DNA of 64,000 nucleotides from Inquilinus ginsengisoli_A (GCF_031453975.1 NZ_JAVDPW010000003.1:743566-807565); one strand, 5' to 3'; shown: positions 25,801 through 36,428, counted from the first letter of the stretch. Notes: a model not told the origin generated them from the letters alone. Numbers and translations are program-made.

Positions 25801-26676
25801 ATGGCTGCGCTCCGCATCCGATACCTGACGGCCAAGGCCGTGGTCGCGCCGACCGTGCTGGTCATGGCCACGTGCTTCTACGGCGCCATCCTCTGGACCA
25901 TCTACATCTCCTTCACCCGGTCCAGCCTGGTGCCGAACTATGATTTCGCCGGCGTCGCCCAGTACGTCCGGCTGTTTAGCACCGCGCGCTGGTATACCGC
26001 CTTCGGCAACATGTTCGTGTTCGGCGGGCTGTTCATCGCCCTGGCCCTGGTGCTGGGCACGCTGCTGGCGGTGCTGATCGACCAGAAGGTGAAGGGGGAA
26101 GGGGTGTTCCGCACCATCTTCCTGTATCCGCTGTCGATGTCCTTCATCGTCACCGGCCTGGCCTGGCAGTGGTTCCTGAACCCGGCCATGGGGCTGCAGG
26201 ACTTCGTCCGCGGCCTGGGCTGGGAAAGCTTCGCCTTCGACTGGATCGTCGACCGCGACCGAGCCATCTACACCCTGGTGCTGGCTGCGGTCTGGCACTC
26301 CTCCGGCCTCATCATGGCGATCATGCTGGCCGGGCTGCGCGGCATCGACGGCGAGATCTGGCGCGCCACCCGGATCGACGGCATCCCGCGCTGGCGCACC
26401 TATGTCTCGGTGGTGCTGCCGATGCTGCGGCCGCTGATCGTCACCTGCGTGGTGCTGCTGTCGATCGCGGTGGTCAAGAGCTACGACCTGGTCGTCGCCA
26501 TGACCCGGGGCGGCCCGGGCAACGCCACCGACATGCCGGCCAAGTTCGTGGTCGACCTGACCTTCGAGCGGGCCAATATCGGCCTGGCCTCGGCCGGCGC
26601 CGTGGTCATGCTGGTCGCCGTCCTGGCGGCGCTGGCGCCCTATCTCTACATCGAGCTGTCACGGAGGAACCGATGA
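25801..26676 (+). CDS. Sugar ABC transporter permease (MalF-like)
   Basis: This 291-residue membrane protein has an N-terminal segment VVAPTVLVMATCFYGAILWT and the EAA loop GIDGEIWRATRIDGIPRWRT. It is the first of the two permeases of the sugar importer. The ATG at 25801 is chosen because of GGGAGGGA just upstream. Its stop overlaps the next gene by ATGA. Confidence 0.93.
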   Translation: MAALRIRYLTAKAVVAPTVLVMATCFYGAILWTIYISFTRSSLVPNYDFAGVAQYVRLFSTARWYTAFGNMFVFGGLFIALALVLGTLLAVLIDQKVKGEGVFRTIFLYPLSMSFIVTGLAWQWFLNPAMGLQDFVRGLGWESFAFDWIVDRDRAIYTLVLAAVWHSSGLIMAIMLAGLRGIDGEIWRATRIDGIPRWRTYVSVVLPMLRPLIVTCVVLLSIAVVKSYDLVVAMTRGGPGNATDMPAKFVVDLTFERANIGLASAGAVVMLVAVLAALAPYLYIELSRRNR

Positions 26677-27581
26677 CCGACGCCGTCGCCGGCGCGATTC
26701 CCCGCGCCGCCCGCCGCCCCGGGCGCGGCCAGTCCGTCACCGCCGGCCGGGCCGGGCTCTACGCCGTGCTGGTCCTGGCCGCGCTGTTCTTCGCCATCCC
26801 GCTGCTGATCGTGCTGTCGACCTCGCTGAAGCCGATGGACGAGATCCGCGAGGGCTCGATCTTCGCCCTGCCGATGGCGCCGACCCTGGAGCCCTGGGCC
26901 AAGGCCTGGCTGTCGGCCTGCACCGGCCTGTTCTGCGACGGACTGCATGTCGGCTTCTGGAACTCGATCCGCATCCTGGTCCCGAGCGTGATCCTGTCGG
27001 TGCTGGCCGGGGCGCTGAACGGTTATGCCCTGGCGCAGTGGCGCTTCCGCCATGCCGACAAGATCCTGACCGCGCTGATGCTGGGCGCCTTCATCCCCTA
27101 CCAGGTGATCCTGTACCCGCTGGTCAAGATCTTCTCCAACATGGGCCTCTACGGCACCCTGCCCGGCATCGTGCTGATCCACGTCATCTTCGGCCTGCCG
27201 ACGCTGACCCTGATCTTCCGCAACTTCTACGCCGGCCTGCCGGAGGAACTGGTGAAGGCGGCGCGGGTCGACGGCGCCGGCTTCTTCCGCATCTTCCTCC
27301 AGATCATGCTGCCGATGTCGGTCAACATCCTCATGGTCGCCCTGATCCTGCAGGTCACCGGCATCTGGAACGACTACCTGCTGGGCTACATCTTCGCCGG
27401 CCGCGACAACCTGCCGATGACGGTCCAGCTCAACAACATCGTCAACACCACCACCGGCACGATCGAGTACAACGTCAACATGGCGGCCACGGTGCTGACC
27501 GCGCTGCCGCCGCTGCTCGTCTACTTCCTCTCCGGCCGGTATTTCGTCCGCGGCATCGCCTCGGGCGCCGTGAAGGGGTAA
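26673..27581 (+). CDS. Sugar ABC transporter permease (MalG-like)
   Basis: This 302-residue permease has an N-terminal membrane segment AVLVLAALFFAIPLLIVLST, the MalG motif STSLKPMDEI and the EAA loop GLPEELVKAARVDGAGFFRI. The ATG at 26673 overlaps the preceding stop and has GGAGG upstream. It pairs with the MalF-like protein. Confidence 0.93.
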   Translation: MTDAVAGAIPRAARRPGRGQSVTAGRAGLYAVLVLAALFFAIPLLIVLSTSLKPMDEIREGSIFALPMAPTLEPWAKAWLSACTGLFCDGLHVGFWNSIRILVPSVILSVLAGALNGYALAQWRFRHADKILTALMLGAFIPYQVILYPLVKIFSNMGLYGTLPGIVLIHVIFGLPTLTLIFRNFYAGLPEELVKAARVDGAGFFRIFLQIMLPMSVNILMVALILQVTGIWNDYLLGYIFAGRDNLPMTVQLNNIVNTTTGTIEYNVNMAATVLTALPPLLVYFLSGRYFVRGIASGAVKG

Positions 27582-27586
27582 CGCAC

Positions 27587-28672
<1,086 letters not shown>

Positions 28673-28698
28673 GGCCGGCTTCAACCCACGAGGAAGCG

Positions 28699-29466
28699 AT
28701 GTCCACTCCGGATGTGATCTCCATCCAGCTCTACAGCCTCCGCAACTACGGCGATCTCGACAAGCAACTCGACGCCGTGGCCACCGCCGGCTACCGCCAT
28801 GTCGAGACGATCCAGTCGCATTTCGACGATGCGGCCGGCACAAGGCGCAAGCTCGACGCCCGCGGCCTGACTGCGTCCTCCGGCCATGTCGGTCTGCCGG
28901 CGCTGCGCGAGCGGCTGGACTGGGTGGTCGACGGCGCCAAGGCGGTCGGCCTGACCCAGCTGTTCATGCCGGCGCTGCCGAACGAGGAGCGCAAGGGCGG
29001 CGGCGCGCATTGGCACAAGGCCGGGAAGGAGCTGGGCGAATTCGCCGCCAGGCTGGCCGACCGCGGCATCAAGCTGGGCTACCACAACCACCATTGGGAG
29101 CTGGAGGCGGCAGAGGATGGCCGCCCGGTGCTGGCGCATTTCTTCGAGGGTGCGAACGGCCACCCGCTGGCCTGGCAGGTCGACGTCGCCTGGCTGGCGC
29201 GCGGCGGGGCCAACCCGTCGGAATGGCTGGTGCAGCAGAAGGACCGCGTGATCTCCGCCCATGTGAAGGACATTGCCCCGGCCGGCCAGAAGACCGACGA
29301 GGATGGCTGGACCGATGTCGGCACCGGCACACTGGACTGGCCGCGGCTGTGGCGCGAATGCCGCGCGGCCGGCGCGGAGTGGATGGTGGTCGAGCACGAC
29401 AACCCGAAGCACCCCGACGCCTTCGCCAAGGTCAGCTACGACTTCCTCAAGCACCTGCCGGCCTGA
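28699..29466 (+). CDS. Sugar phosphate isomerase/epimerase (xylose-isomerase-like TIM barrel)
   Basis: This 255-residue protein is of the AP-endonuclease-2/xylose isomerase-like TIM-barrel family. Metal-ligand type motifs are visible: KLGYHNHHWELEA (about 124), WQVDVAWLARGG (about 160) and ISAHVKDIAPAG (about 184). Family members isomerise or epimerise sugars, keto-sugars or inositol derivatives; the substrate is not determined. It lies between the transporter ATPase and a Gfo/Idh/MocA gene, a common pairing in sugar or polyol catabolic operons. Confidence 0.87.
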   Translation: MSTPDVISIQLYSLRNYGDLDKQLDAVATAGYRHVETIQSHFDDAAGTRRKLDARGLTASSGHVGLPALRERLDWVVDGAKAVGLTQLFMPALPNEERKGGGAHWHKAGKELGEFAARLADRGIKLGYHNHHWELEAAEDGRPVLAHFFEGANGHPLAWQVDVAWLARGGANPSEWLVQQKDRVISAHVKDIAPAGQKTDEDGWTDVGTGTLDWPRLWRECRAAGAEWMVVEHDNPKHPDAFAKVSYDFLKHLPA

Positions 29467-29491
29467 CCGACACTCCCCGGAGACTCCATTC

Positions 29492-30643
29492 ATGAACCCC
29501 GTCATCCTCGGCATCATCGGCTGCGGCAACATCAGCGATGCCTATTTCAACGGCGCCGCCCGGTCCGGCCTGGTGCGCGTCAAGGCCTGCGCCGACCTGC
29601 GGCGCGAGGCCGCCGAAGCCAAGGCCAAGCAGTTCGGCGTCGCTGCGTTCTCGATCGAGCAGCTGCTGGCCGACCCCGAGATCGAGATCGTCATCAACCT
29701 GACCGTGCCGCTGGCCCATGCCGCCGTCGGACTGCAGGTGATCGCCGCCGGCAAGCATGTCTATTCCGAGAAGCCGCTGGCCGCGACCCTGGCCGACGCC
29801 CGCGCTTTGGCCCAGGCCGCGGCGGCGGCCGGCCTGCGGGTCGGCTGCGCCCCGGACACCTTCCTCGGCGGTGCCCATCAGGCTTGCCGCCGGGTGATCG
29901 ACGAGGGCCGCATCGGCCAGGTCGTCGGCGGCGCCGCAGCGGTGATCTCGCGCGGCATGGAAAGCTGGCATCCGAACCCGGAATTCTTCTTCAAGCCGGG
30001 CGGCGGGCCGATCCTCGACATCGGGCCGTACTACGTCACCCAGCTGATCAATCTGCTGGGGCCGGTGAAGCGGGTGGCGGCGGTCGCCACCAAGGGCTAC
30101 CCGACCAGAAAGGTCACCAGCGAGCCGCTCAACGGCCAGATCATCCAGGTCGAGGTTCCGACCACGGTGAACGGGGTGCTGGAGTTCGAGAGCGGCGCCA
30201 ACATCGCCCTGACCGCTTCCTGGGACGTGTGGAAGAACAAGCGCATCCCGTTCGAGATCTACGGCACCGAAGGCTCGCTGCTGGTGCCCGATCCGAACTT
30301 CTTCGGCGGCGCGCCGCAGGTCACCGCCCAGGGCGGCGACTGGCAGGATGTCGACATCGCGGCCCATCCCTTCGGCGTGCCGAACCGGCCGACCAAGGAC
30401 GGCCGGTCGGTGGCGGATTACCGCATCATCGGCGCGCTCGACATGGCGATGGCGATCCGCGAAGGCCGTCCGCACCGCGCCTCGGGCGACCTGGCGCTGC
30501 ACGCGCTGGAGGTGATGGAGGCGTTCTCGCTCTCCTCGACCGAAGGCCGGCATGTGACGATCGAAAGCGTCTGTCAGCGGCCGGAGCCGGTGCCGCTGGG
30601 CACGGATGAGTCGGTGTTCGTGACGGCGCGCAAGGCGGCTTGA
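29492..30643 (+). CDS. Gfo/Idh/MocA family oxidoreductase
   Basis: This 383-residue protein has the N-terminal Rossmann motif LGIIGCGNISDAYF and the family motif VYSEKPLAATLADA (EKP, about residue 90). The C-terminal half contains ILDIGPYYVTQLINLLGPVK. It is an NAD(P)-dependent sugar or polyol dehydrogenase. The ATG at 29492 is chosen because the dinucleotide-binding motif follows at once and CCGGAGA is upstream. It appears to be the last gene of the sugar operon. Confidence 0.9.
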   Translation: MNPVILGIIGCGNISDAYFNGAARSGLVRVKACADLRREAAEAKAKQFGVAAFSIEQLLADPEIEIVINLTVPLAHAAVGLQVIAAGKHVYSEKPLAATLADARALAQAAAAAGLRVGCAPDTFLGGAHQACRRVIDEGRIGQVVGGAAAVISRGMESWHPNPEFFFKPGGGPILDIGPYYVTQLINLLGPVKRVAAVATKGYPTRKVTSEPLNGQIIQVEVPTTVNGVLEFESGANIALTASWDVWKNKRIPFEIYGTEGSLLVPDPNFFGGAPQVTAQGGDWQDVDIAAHPFGVPNRPTKDGRSVADYRIIGALDMAMAIREGRPHRASGDLALHALEVMEAFSLSSTEGRHVTIESVCQRPEPVPLGTDESVFVTARKAA

Positions 30644-30691
30644 GGGGAGAGGGGGCAAGGGTTCATTCCTTGTCCCCGCCTCTTTTTCACG

Positions 30692-30779
30692 GTCATCCTC
30701 GGGCTTGACCCGAGGATCCAGGGGCCACGGAGAGCGGCTCTGGCCGCCCCTGGATGCCACGGTCGAGCCGTGGCATGAC
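30692..30779. repeat. REP-like palindromic element
   Basis: GTCATCCTCGGGCTTGACCC opens the element, with ATCCAGGGGCCA in the left half, CCCCTGGATGCCACGGT in the right half and GTGGCATGAC at the end. It is the same family as 1563, 37615, 47501 and 49230. Here it separates the sugar operon from the FAD-linked oxidase gene. Confidence 0.8.
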
Positions 30780-30823
30780 AAAGGGGAGCGTGCCATTCTC
30801 GGCCGCGACAGACCGAGAGTGCC

Positions 30824-32224
30824 ATGACCGCCCCATCTCCCCTCGATCCCGAATTCCTCGCCCGTCTCGACGCGCTGCTCGGCCCCGCCGGCGTCCAGGA
30901 GGCGGCAGCACTGGCCGGGCTCGATCCTGGCTACCACCCGGACAACCTCGCCGCCGGCGTCCAGGCCTCGCCGCGCAGCGTGGCGGAGGTCTCGGGCCTG
31001 CTGGCCCTGTGCCACGGCGCCGGCGTCTCCGTGGTGCCGCAGGGCGGCCGCACCGGGCTGGTCGGTGGCGGTGCCACGCATTCCGGGCAGGTCATCCTCA
31101 GCACCCGCCGGCTCGACCGCGTGGTCGAGATCGACACCGCCGCCCGGCTGGCGGTGGTCGAGGCCGGGGTGACGCTGCAGCGGCTGCAGGAGGCGGCGGC
31201 CGAACACGGCCTGACCCCCGGCATCGACCTCGCCGCCCGGGGCTCCGCCACCATCGGCGGGCTGATCGCCACCAATGCCGGCGGCATCGAAGCGTTCCGC
31301 CGCGGCACCATGCGCGACCGGGTGCTGGGCCTGGAATTCGTGCGCGCCGACGGCACCGTCGTCTCCGACCTGGTACGGGTGCTGAAGAACAACACCGGCT
31401 ACGACCTGAAGGATCTGATCGCCGGGTCCGAGGGCACGCTCGGCATCGTCACCCGCGCCGTGATCCGGCTGGAGCGGCTGGTGCCGCCGGCAGCGACGGC
31501 GTTCATCGGCTGCGCCTCGGCCGACTCCGCCCTGGTCGCGGCCGGGCGGCTGCGCGACCGCTTCCCCGGCCGGCTGCGGGCGTTGGAGATCCTGTGGCAC
31601 GACTACGCCGCGACGGTCGCCCAGGAGCACGGCCAGTCCCTGTCCGGCTTTGGCCTGGACCCGGCGCCGGTCTACCTGCTGACCGAGGCCGAACAGGACC
31701 CGGATCTCGACATTGCCACGGCGATGGAGGCGGAGATCGGGGCGCTGTGGGAGGAGGGGGCGGTGACCGGCGCGGCCCTGGCCCAGAACGAACGGCAGCG
31801 CGAGCTGTTCTGGCGCATCCGCGACGATTCCGATGCGGTCAGCCGGCCCTGCCCGGATGCCAAGACCTTCGATGTCTCGGTGCCGCTGTCGGCGTTGCCC
31901 GCCTATGTCGCGCGCATCCGCGCTGATCTCGCCGCCGCCTTCTCGCCTGACATGCGGGTCTATGTCTTCGGCCACCTCGCCGACGGCAATTTGCACATTA
32001 TGGTCGGCGACCGGCCGGCAGGATCGATGGGCCGGATCGAGGCGATCCTGTATGACGGCCTCGCCGCCCTCGGCGGCTCCTTCTCGGCCGAACACGGCAT
32101 CGGGCTGGAAAAGCAGGACGCCTTCCGCCGCTACGGCGACCCGGCCCGGCGGGCGGCGATGGCCGCGATCAAGGCCGCGCTGGACCCGACCGGGATCCTC
32201 AATCCGGGGAAGATCCTGTCGTAG
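30824..32224 (+). CDS. FAD-binding oxidoreductase (D-2-hydroxyacid/D-2-hydroxyglutarate dehydrogenase type)
   Basis: This 466-residue protein has the FAD-binding PCMH fold (VVPQGGRTGLVGGGATHSG, about 69-87; GSEGTLGIVTRAV, about 202) and the FAD-oxidase C-terminal domain (VYVFGHLADGNLHIMVGDRP; EHGIGLEKQDAFRR). Family members oxidise D-lactate, glycolate or D-2-hydroxyglutarate and pass electrons to quinone or an electron-transfer flavoprotein. The exact substrate is not clear from the sequence. It is flanked by repeat elements on both sides and looks monocistronic. Confidence 0.88.
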   Translation: MTAPSPLDPEFLARLDALLGPAGVQEAAALAGLDPGYHPDNLAAGVQASPRSVAEVSGLLALCHGAGVSVVPQGGRTGLVGGGATHSGQVILSTRRLDRVVEIDTAARLAVVEAGVTLQRLQEAAAEHGLTPGIDLAARGSATIGGLIATNAGGIEAFRRGTMRDRVLGLEFVRADGTVVSDLVRVLKNNTGYDLKDLIAGSEGTLGIVTRAVIRLERLVPPAATAFIGCASADSALVAAGRLRDRFPGRLRALEILWHDYAATVAQEHGQSLSGFGLDPAPVYLLTEAEQDPDLDIATAMEAEIGALWEEGAVTGAALAQNERQRELFWRIRDDSDAVSRPCPDAKTFDVSVPLSALPAYVARIRADLAAAFSPDMRVYVFGHLADGNLHIMVGDRPAGSMGRIEAILYDGLAALGGSFSAEHGIGLEKQDAFRRYGDPARRAAMAAIKAALDPTGILNPGKILS

Positions 32225-32230
32225 GTTCGT

Positions 32231-32397
32231 GTTGCCTCTCCCGCTTGCGAGACCTTTTCGGAGCTCCCAACCCGTCATCCCCGCGAAAGCGGGGATCTCG
32301 CTATGCTTTGACCACAAAGAGATTCCCGCTTTCGCGGGAATGACGGCAAAGGGATGGGTCGGTGTTCTGAAAAGGTCCCGTTTACGGGAAAGGCAAC
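32231..32397. repeat. MITE-like element with 29-bp terminal inverted repeats
   Basis: The left end (32231-32259) and the right end (32369-32397) are imperfect inverted copies, agreeing in GTTGCCT-TCCCG and GACCTTTTC. Inside lies a second inverted pair, CCCCGCGAAAGCGGGGAT and ATTCCCGCTTTCGCGGGAAT. The element starts 7 bases after the FAD-oxidase stop and ends 18 bases before the stop of the convergent NIPSNAP gene. A related copy is at 63836. No transposase is present. Confidence 0.78.
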
Positions 32398-32414
32398 GCA
32401 GAAGGGCCGGCGGC

Positions 32415-32741
32415 CTACTTGACCTTGGAGAAGGCGGTCGGCTTCAGGATGGCGTTGGTGATGTGGGAGACGATCGGGCCATCGCGCTCGGTGCCGGCGC
32501 GCTTCTCCAGCCAGTCCGGATCGGTGGCGAAGGCGGTCCATTTCTGTTCCCGCTCGGCCAGCGACTCCCATTCCAGCAGGTAGTACAGGGCCTGGTTGCT
32601 CTCGCCGATCTCGACGGTCCAGAAGCCGGCCTGGCGGATGCCGAAGCGCTCCCAGATCTTCAGGGTGATGGTGTCGAAGCGGTTCAGCAGCGCGGGCAGC
32701 TTGCCCGGCATGCAGTGATAGACGCGCAGCTCGTGAATCAT
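32415..32741 (-). CDS. NIPSNAP family protein
   Basis: This 108-residue protein matches the NIPSNAP family, a ferredoxin-like dimeric fold: IHELRVYHCMPGKLPALLNR at the N-terminus and YYLLEWESLAEREQKWTAFA in the middle. Its function is unknown; such proteins often sit near catabolic genes. AGGAGG lies just upstream of the ATG at 32741. It is 85 bases downstream of the der stop on the same strand and could be read together with it. Confidence 0.85.
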   Translation of the reverse strand: MIHELRVYHCMPGKLPALLNRFDTITLKIWERFGIRQAGFWTVEIGESNQALYYLLEWESLAEREQKWTAFATDPDWLEKRAGTERDGPIVSHITNAILKPTAFSKVK

Positions 32742-32826
32742 TCGATTCCTCCTGAAAGGGGATCGAACTCTGGCCCCGCCGTCGCCCGATTGCAATCGTC
32801 GGGCATAAACCGGCCAGGCTGCGGCC

Positions 32827-34242
32827 TCAGTCCTTGTCGGCGTAGGGGTTCTTGGGCTGGCGCAGCACCACCCGGATCGGCACGCCGTTGAGCTTGAAGC
32901 TCTCGCGCAGCCCGTTGACGAGATAGCGCAGGTAGCTGTCCGGGAATTCCTCGGCCTGCGACACGAACAGGGCGAAGGTCGGCGGCCGGGCCTTGACCTG
33001 GGTGATGTAGCGGATCTTCAGCCGGCGGCCGCGCACCAGCTGCGGCGGATGCGCGTCCAGCATCGCTGGCAGCCAGCGGTTCAGCGGCCCGGTGCGCACC
33101 CGGCGGTTCCACACCTTGTGGATGTCCAGCACCGCGTCCATCAGCTTGTCCAGCTTCTGGTTGCGCAGCGCCGACATCGTCACCGTCGGCACGCCGCGCA
33201 CCTGGGGCATCGAGGTCTGCAGCTTGTCGCTCAGCTGCTGCAGCGCCTTGGCGTGGTCCTCGACCGTGTCCCATTTGTTGATGGCGATGACGAGGGCGCG
33301 GCCCTCCTCGATCACATGGCGGGCGATGGTCAGGTCCTGCTTGTCCATGATCGCGCCGGCATCGAGCACCAGGACGCAGACATGGGCCAGCCGGATCGTC
33401 TCCAGCGTGTCGCCGACCGACATGAACTCCAGCTTGTCGTCGATCTTGTCGATCCGCGCCTTGCGGCGCAGCCCGGCGGTGTCGACCAGCTTGATCACCT
33501 GGCCGCGCCACGACCAGTCGACCATGATCGCGTCGCGGGTGATCCCGGCCTCGGGGCCGGTCAGCACCCGGTTCTCGCGCAAGAGCGCGTTCATCAGGGT
33601 CGATTTGCCGACATTCGGCCGGCCGATGATGGCGAGGCGGATCGGGCGGTTGAGCTCGACCTCGGGGTCGACCACGTCGCCTTCGCCTTCCTCTTCCGGC
33701 ATCACCTGGTCGTCATCGTCGACCAGGGAGTCGTCCTCGCCCGCATCCTCCGGCATCAGCGGCCGCAGCGCGTCGAGCAGGTCGACCAGCCCTTGGCCGT
33801 GGGCGGCGGAGATCGCCACCGGCTCGCCCAGGCCCAGGGCCCAGGCCTCGTGCATCCCCGCCTCGGCGGCGCGGCCCTCGCATTTGTTGGCGACCAGGAT
33901 GACCGGCCGGCCCTGGCGGCGCAGCCAATTGGCGAAATGCGCGTCCAGCGGCGTCACCCCGGCGCGGGCGTCGATCATCATCAGCGCGACGTCGGATTCC
34001 TGCAGCGCGATCTCGGTCTGCTGCCGCATCCGCGCCTCGAGGCTGTCGTCGAAGGCCTCCTCCAGCCCGGCGGTGTCGATGACGCGGAAGCTCAAATGCG
34101 CCAGCTGCCCGTCGCCGATGCGGCGGTCGCGGGTGACGCCCGGCAGGTCGTCGACCAGCGCGGTGCGCTTGCCCACCAGCCGGTTGAACAGGGTCGACTT
34201 GCCGACATTGGGTCGGCCGATGATGGCAATGGTAAAGGGCAT
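32827..34242 (-). CDS. der: Ribosome biogenesis GTPase Der (EngA)
   Basis: This 471-residue protein has two tandem GTPase domains. The first has GRPNVGKSTLFN (about 8-19), DTAGLEEAFD and NKCEG. The second has GRPNVGKSTLMNALL (about 207-221), DTAGLRRKARI and NKWDTVED. The C-terminal KH-like domain ends in FKLNGVPIRVVLRQPKNPY. An acidic linker (EDAGEDDSLVDDDD) joins the G domains. Der is needed for 50S ribosomal subunit assembly. It follows bamB by 16 bases, the conserved order in many proteobacteria. Confidence 0.97.
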   Translation of the reverse strand: MPFTIAIIGRPNVGKSTLFNRLVGKRTALVDDLPGVTRDRRIGDGQLAHLSFRVIDTAGLEEAFDDSLEARMRQQTEIALQESDVALMMIDARAGVTPLDAHFANWLRRQGRPVILVANKCEGRAAEAGMHEAWALGLGEPVAISAAHGQGLVDLLDALRPLMPEDAGEDDSLVDDDDQVMPEEEGEGDVVDPEVELNRPIRLAIIGRPNVGKSTLMNALLRENRVLTGPEAGITRDAIMVDWSWRGQVIKLVDTAGLRRKARIDKIDDKLEFMSVGDTLETIRLAHVCVLVLDAGAIMDKQDLTIARHVIEEGRALVIAINKWDTVEDHAKALQQLSDKLQTSMPQVRGVPTVTMSALRNQKLDKLMDAVLDIHKVWNRRVRTGPLNRWLPAMLDAHPPQLVRGRRLKIRYITQVKARPPTFALFVSQAEEFPDSYLRYLVNGLRESFKLNGVPIRVVLRQPKNPYADKD

Positions 34243-34258
34243 CCGGGACTTTATGGGC

Positions 34259-35584
34259 TCAGCGATAGGCGGTCAGGTAACCGTCCGTCCCCAGTATATA
34301 CAGGGTTCCGTTGGCGATGACCGGGGCAATCCGCGTCTCCGGGGTCTCGAAGTTTCCGGTGATCTCGCCGGTCTTGGGCGAGATCAGCACGCCCTGGCCG
34401 GTCGAACTGGTCAGGATCAGGGTGTCCTTGGCCAGGACCGGGCCGGTCCAGCTGATCGGCCCGGACTTGTCCTCGGGGTCGGTCCAGCGGTCCAGCTCCC
34501 GCGTCCAGCGCACCTTGCCGGTGTTGCGCGCCAGGGCCACGACCACGCCGTCGAGGGTGACGAGATAGACCGTGTCGCCCGCGATCCACGGCATCTGGGT
34601 GCCGCTGATCGGCTGTTCCCAGACATTGATGCCGGACCGCATGTCGATGCCGACCGCCTGGTTGCCGTGGCTGACCGCGACCACCAGGTCGCCGTCGATC
34701 GCCGGCAGGGCGGTGATGTCGGCCAGGCCCGCCAGCGCGCCGGCGGCGCGGGTGCTGCCGCCGCCGACATTGGCCGACCACACCGGCCGGCCGTTCTCGA
34801 TGCGCAGGCCGAACAGCTCGCCCGAGGAATAGGGGACGACCACCACGCCGTTGTCGACCGCGGCGCTGCCGGCGCCGAGCAGGGCGGAGGATTCAGAGAT
34901 GCCGGCATGGTTCCAGACCTTGGTGCCGGTCTTGGCGTCCAGCACTTCGGTCTGGTTGTCGATGGTGATGGCGATGACGCGGCCCTGGGTCACGGTCGGC
35001 GCGCCGCGCACCGGCCCGGCCAGCTTGGTCCGCCAGATCAGGCCGCCGTTCTTCGGGTCGACCGCGACCGCCTCGCCGAAGCCGGTGGTGACGTAGACCG
35101 TGCCGTCGGCATAGGCGGCGCCGCCGCCGATCGGCACGCTGTCCTCCTCGGGATCCGCCACCTGCACCCGCCACTGCGAGCGGCCGGTCTCGGCATCGAA
35201 GGAATTCAGCCGGCCGGAGGCATCGGTGACGTAGACATGGCCGTCGGCGATCACCGGCCCGGTCAGCAGGGCCGTGGTGCTGCTGTTGCCGCTGCCGACG
35301 CTGCTGCTCCAGATCCGCTGGAACGGGATGTTGAGGGCGAGGTTGCCGTCGACATGGTTGACCGCGCCGCCGGGGTTGCGCCAGTCGGGGTTGGTGCGCA
35401 CCCCCGGCAGGGCGGCCGGTTGGCCGGCATCGGGCGCGACCTCGAGCCCCTCGGTGCGGCTGAGCACCGAGATCCGTTCGCCCGGAAGGGGCACCTTGTC
35501 GTCGCCGCCGAACCAGCCGCAGGCGCTGAGGAACCCGGCAAGCGCGAGGATGGAGATCCGGGGCAGCAGATGGCGTCGCCGCAT
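34259..35584 (-). CDS. bamB: Outer-membrane assembly lipoprotein BamB
   Basis: This 441-residue lipoprotein has an N-terminal signal ending in the lipobox LSAC (HLLPRISILALAGFLSAC). The rest is a PQQ-type beta-propeller with repeats such as VYVTDASGRLNSFDAETGRS and VIAITIDNQTEVLDAKTG. BamB is a scaffold of the BAM complex that inserts beta-barrel proteins in the outer membrane. The ATG at 35584 is chosen because it opens the signal peptide; a TTG at 35599 is less likely. It sits between the TPR gene and der. Confidence 0.93.
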   Translation of the reverse strand: MRRRHLLPRISILALAGFLSACGWFGGDDKVPLPGERISVLSRTEGLEVAPDAGQPAALPGVRTNPDWRNPGGAVNHVDGNLALNIPFQRIWSSSVGSGNSSTTALLTGPVIADGHVYVTDASGRLNSFDAETGRSQWRVQVADPEEDSVPIGGGAAYADGTVYVTTGFGEAVAVDPKNGGLIWRTKLAGPVRGAPTVTQGRVIAITIDNQTEVLDAKTGTKVWNHAGISESSALLGAGSAAVDNGVVVVPYSSGELFGLRIENGRPVWSANVGGGSTRAAGALAGLADITALPAIDGDLVVAVSHGNQAVGIDMRSGINVWEQPISGTQMPWIAGDTVYLVTLDGVVVALARNTGKVRWTRELDRWTDPEDKSGPISWTGPVLAKDTLILTSSTGQGVLISPKTGEITGNFETPETRIAPVIANGTLYILGTDGYLTAYR

Positions 35585-35595
35585 AGGGAGGTCCC

Positions 35596-36237
35596 TCAAT
35601 TGCTCGAAACGCTGAGGAGTTGGTCGGCCCGGCCCCGCACGCCGGGAGGGGCGGCGGGGTCCTTCGACAGGGCACTGAAGATCTCGCGGGCCTTGGCCGA
35701 GTCGGCCTGCCGCAAGGCCAGCAGGCCCTGCTGCTCGCGCGCCAGGAAGCGCCAGGGCGAGGTGTCGGCGGCCAGCGGGGCCAGCTCGCCCGCCAGCGTC
35801 GCGGGATCGCCGTCGTCCAGCCGGGCCATCACCGCATACAACTTGGCGAGGTCGCGGATCGCCGGGTTGACGCCGCTGTCGCCGGCGATCTGCTGGTACA
35901 GGTCGCCCGCTGCGTCGCGCTTGCCGGCATCGAGATCGGCGCGGGCTTCCAGCAGCCGCGCCAGCGCGGCGTGGTCGGCGTTGCTATCGGCGGCGACGGC
36001 GGCATAGGCCGCCACGGCGTTCTTCGGGTCGGCGACGGCCTGCGCCTGGGCCTGCACCAGGGCCCGGGTCTGGGATTCCGCCTGGCTCTGGCTATAGCTG
36101 CGCCAGCCGACATAGGCGCCGGTCGCGGCCACCACGGCCACCGCCCCCGCGATGATCAGCGTGCCGTAGCGGCTCCAGATCGCCTTGACGCGATCTTCGC
36201 GCAGGGCTTCGTCGACTTCGCGGAAGATATCGGTCAT
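35596..36237 (-). CDS. Membrane-anchored TPR protein (YfgM-like)
   Basis: This 213-residue protein has a cytoplasmic N-terminus (MTDIFREVDEALREDRVKAI), one membrane anchor (LIIAGAVAVVAATGAYVGW, about residues 28-46) and a TPR-like helical periplasmic part (AAYAAVAADSNADHAALARL; GLLALRQADSAKAREIFSAL). This matches the YfgM/ancillary-TPR family found next to bamB and der, which interacts with periplasmic chaperones and SecYEG in E. coli. It ends 11 bases before bamB and is probably cotranscribed. Confidence 0.85.
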   Translation of the reverse strand: MTDIFREVDEALREDRVKAIWSRYGTLIIAGAVAVVAATGAYVGWRSYSQSQAESQTRALVQAQAQAVADPKNAVAAYAAVAADSNADHAALARLLEARADLDAGKRDAAGDLYQQIAGDSGVNPAIRDLAKLYAVMARLDDGDPATLAGELAPLAADTSPWRFLAREQQGLLALRQADSAKAREIFSALSKDPAAPPGVRGRADQLLSVSSN

Positions 36238-36428
36238 CGATTGGTTCCGAACAGGGCACGGCCTCGGCCAGGCGTCTCGCCGAGCCGCCTTACCTAGACG
36301 ATTGATCCCTGGAAGACAATCGAACGGTGTGGCAACGGTATGGCGGCGAGGGGTGCGTCGACGCGACCGGCTGGACGCGCGGCCGGATTTGTCCAACACT
36401 TGGCCGACCGACTCACCCATGTCGAGGC

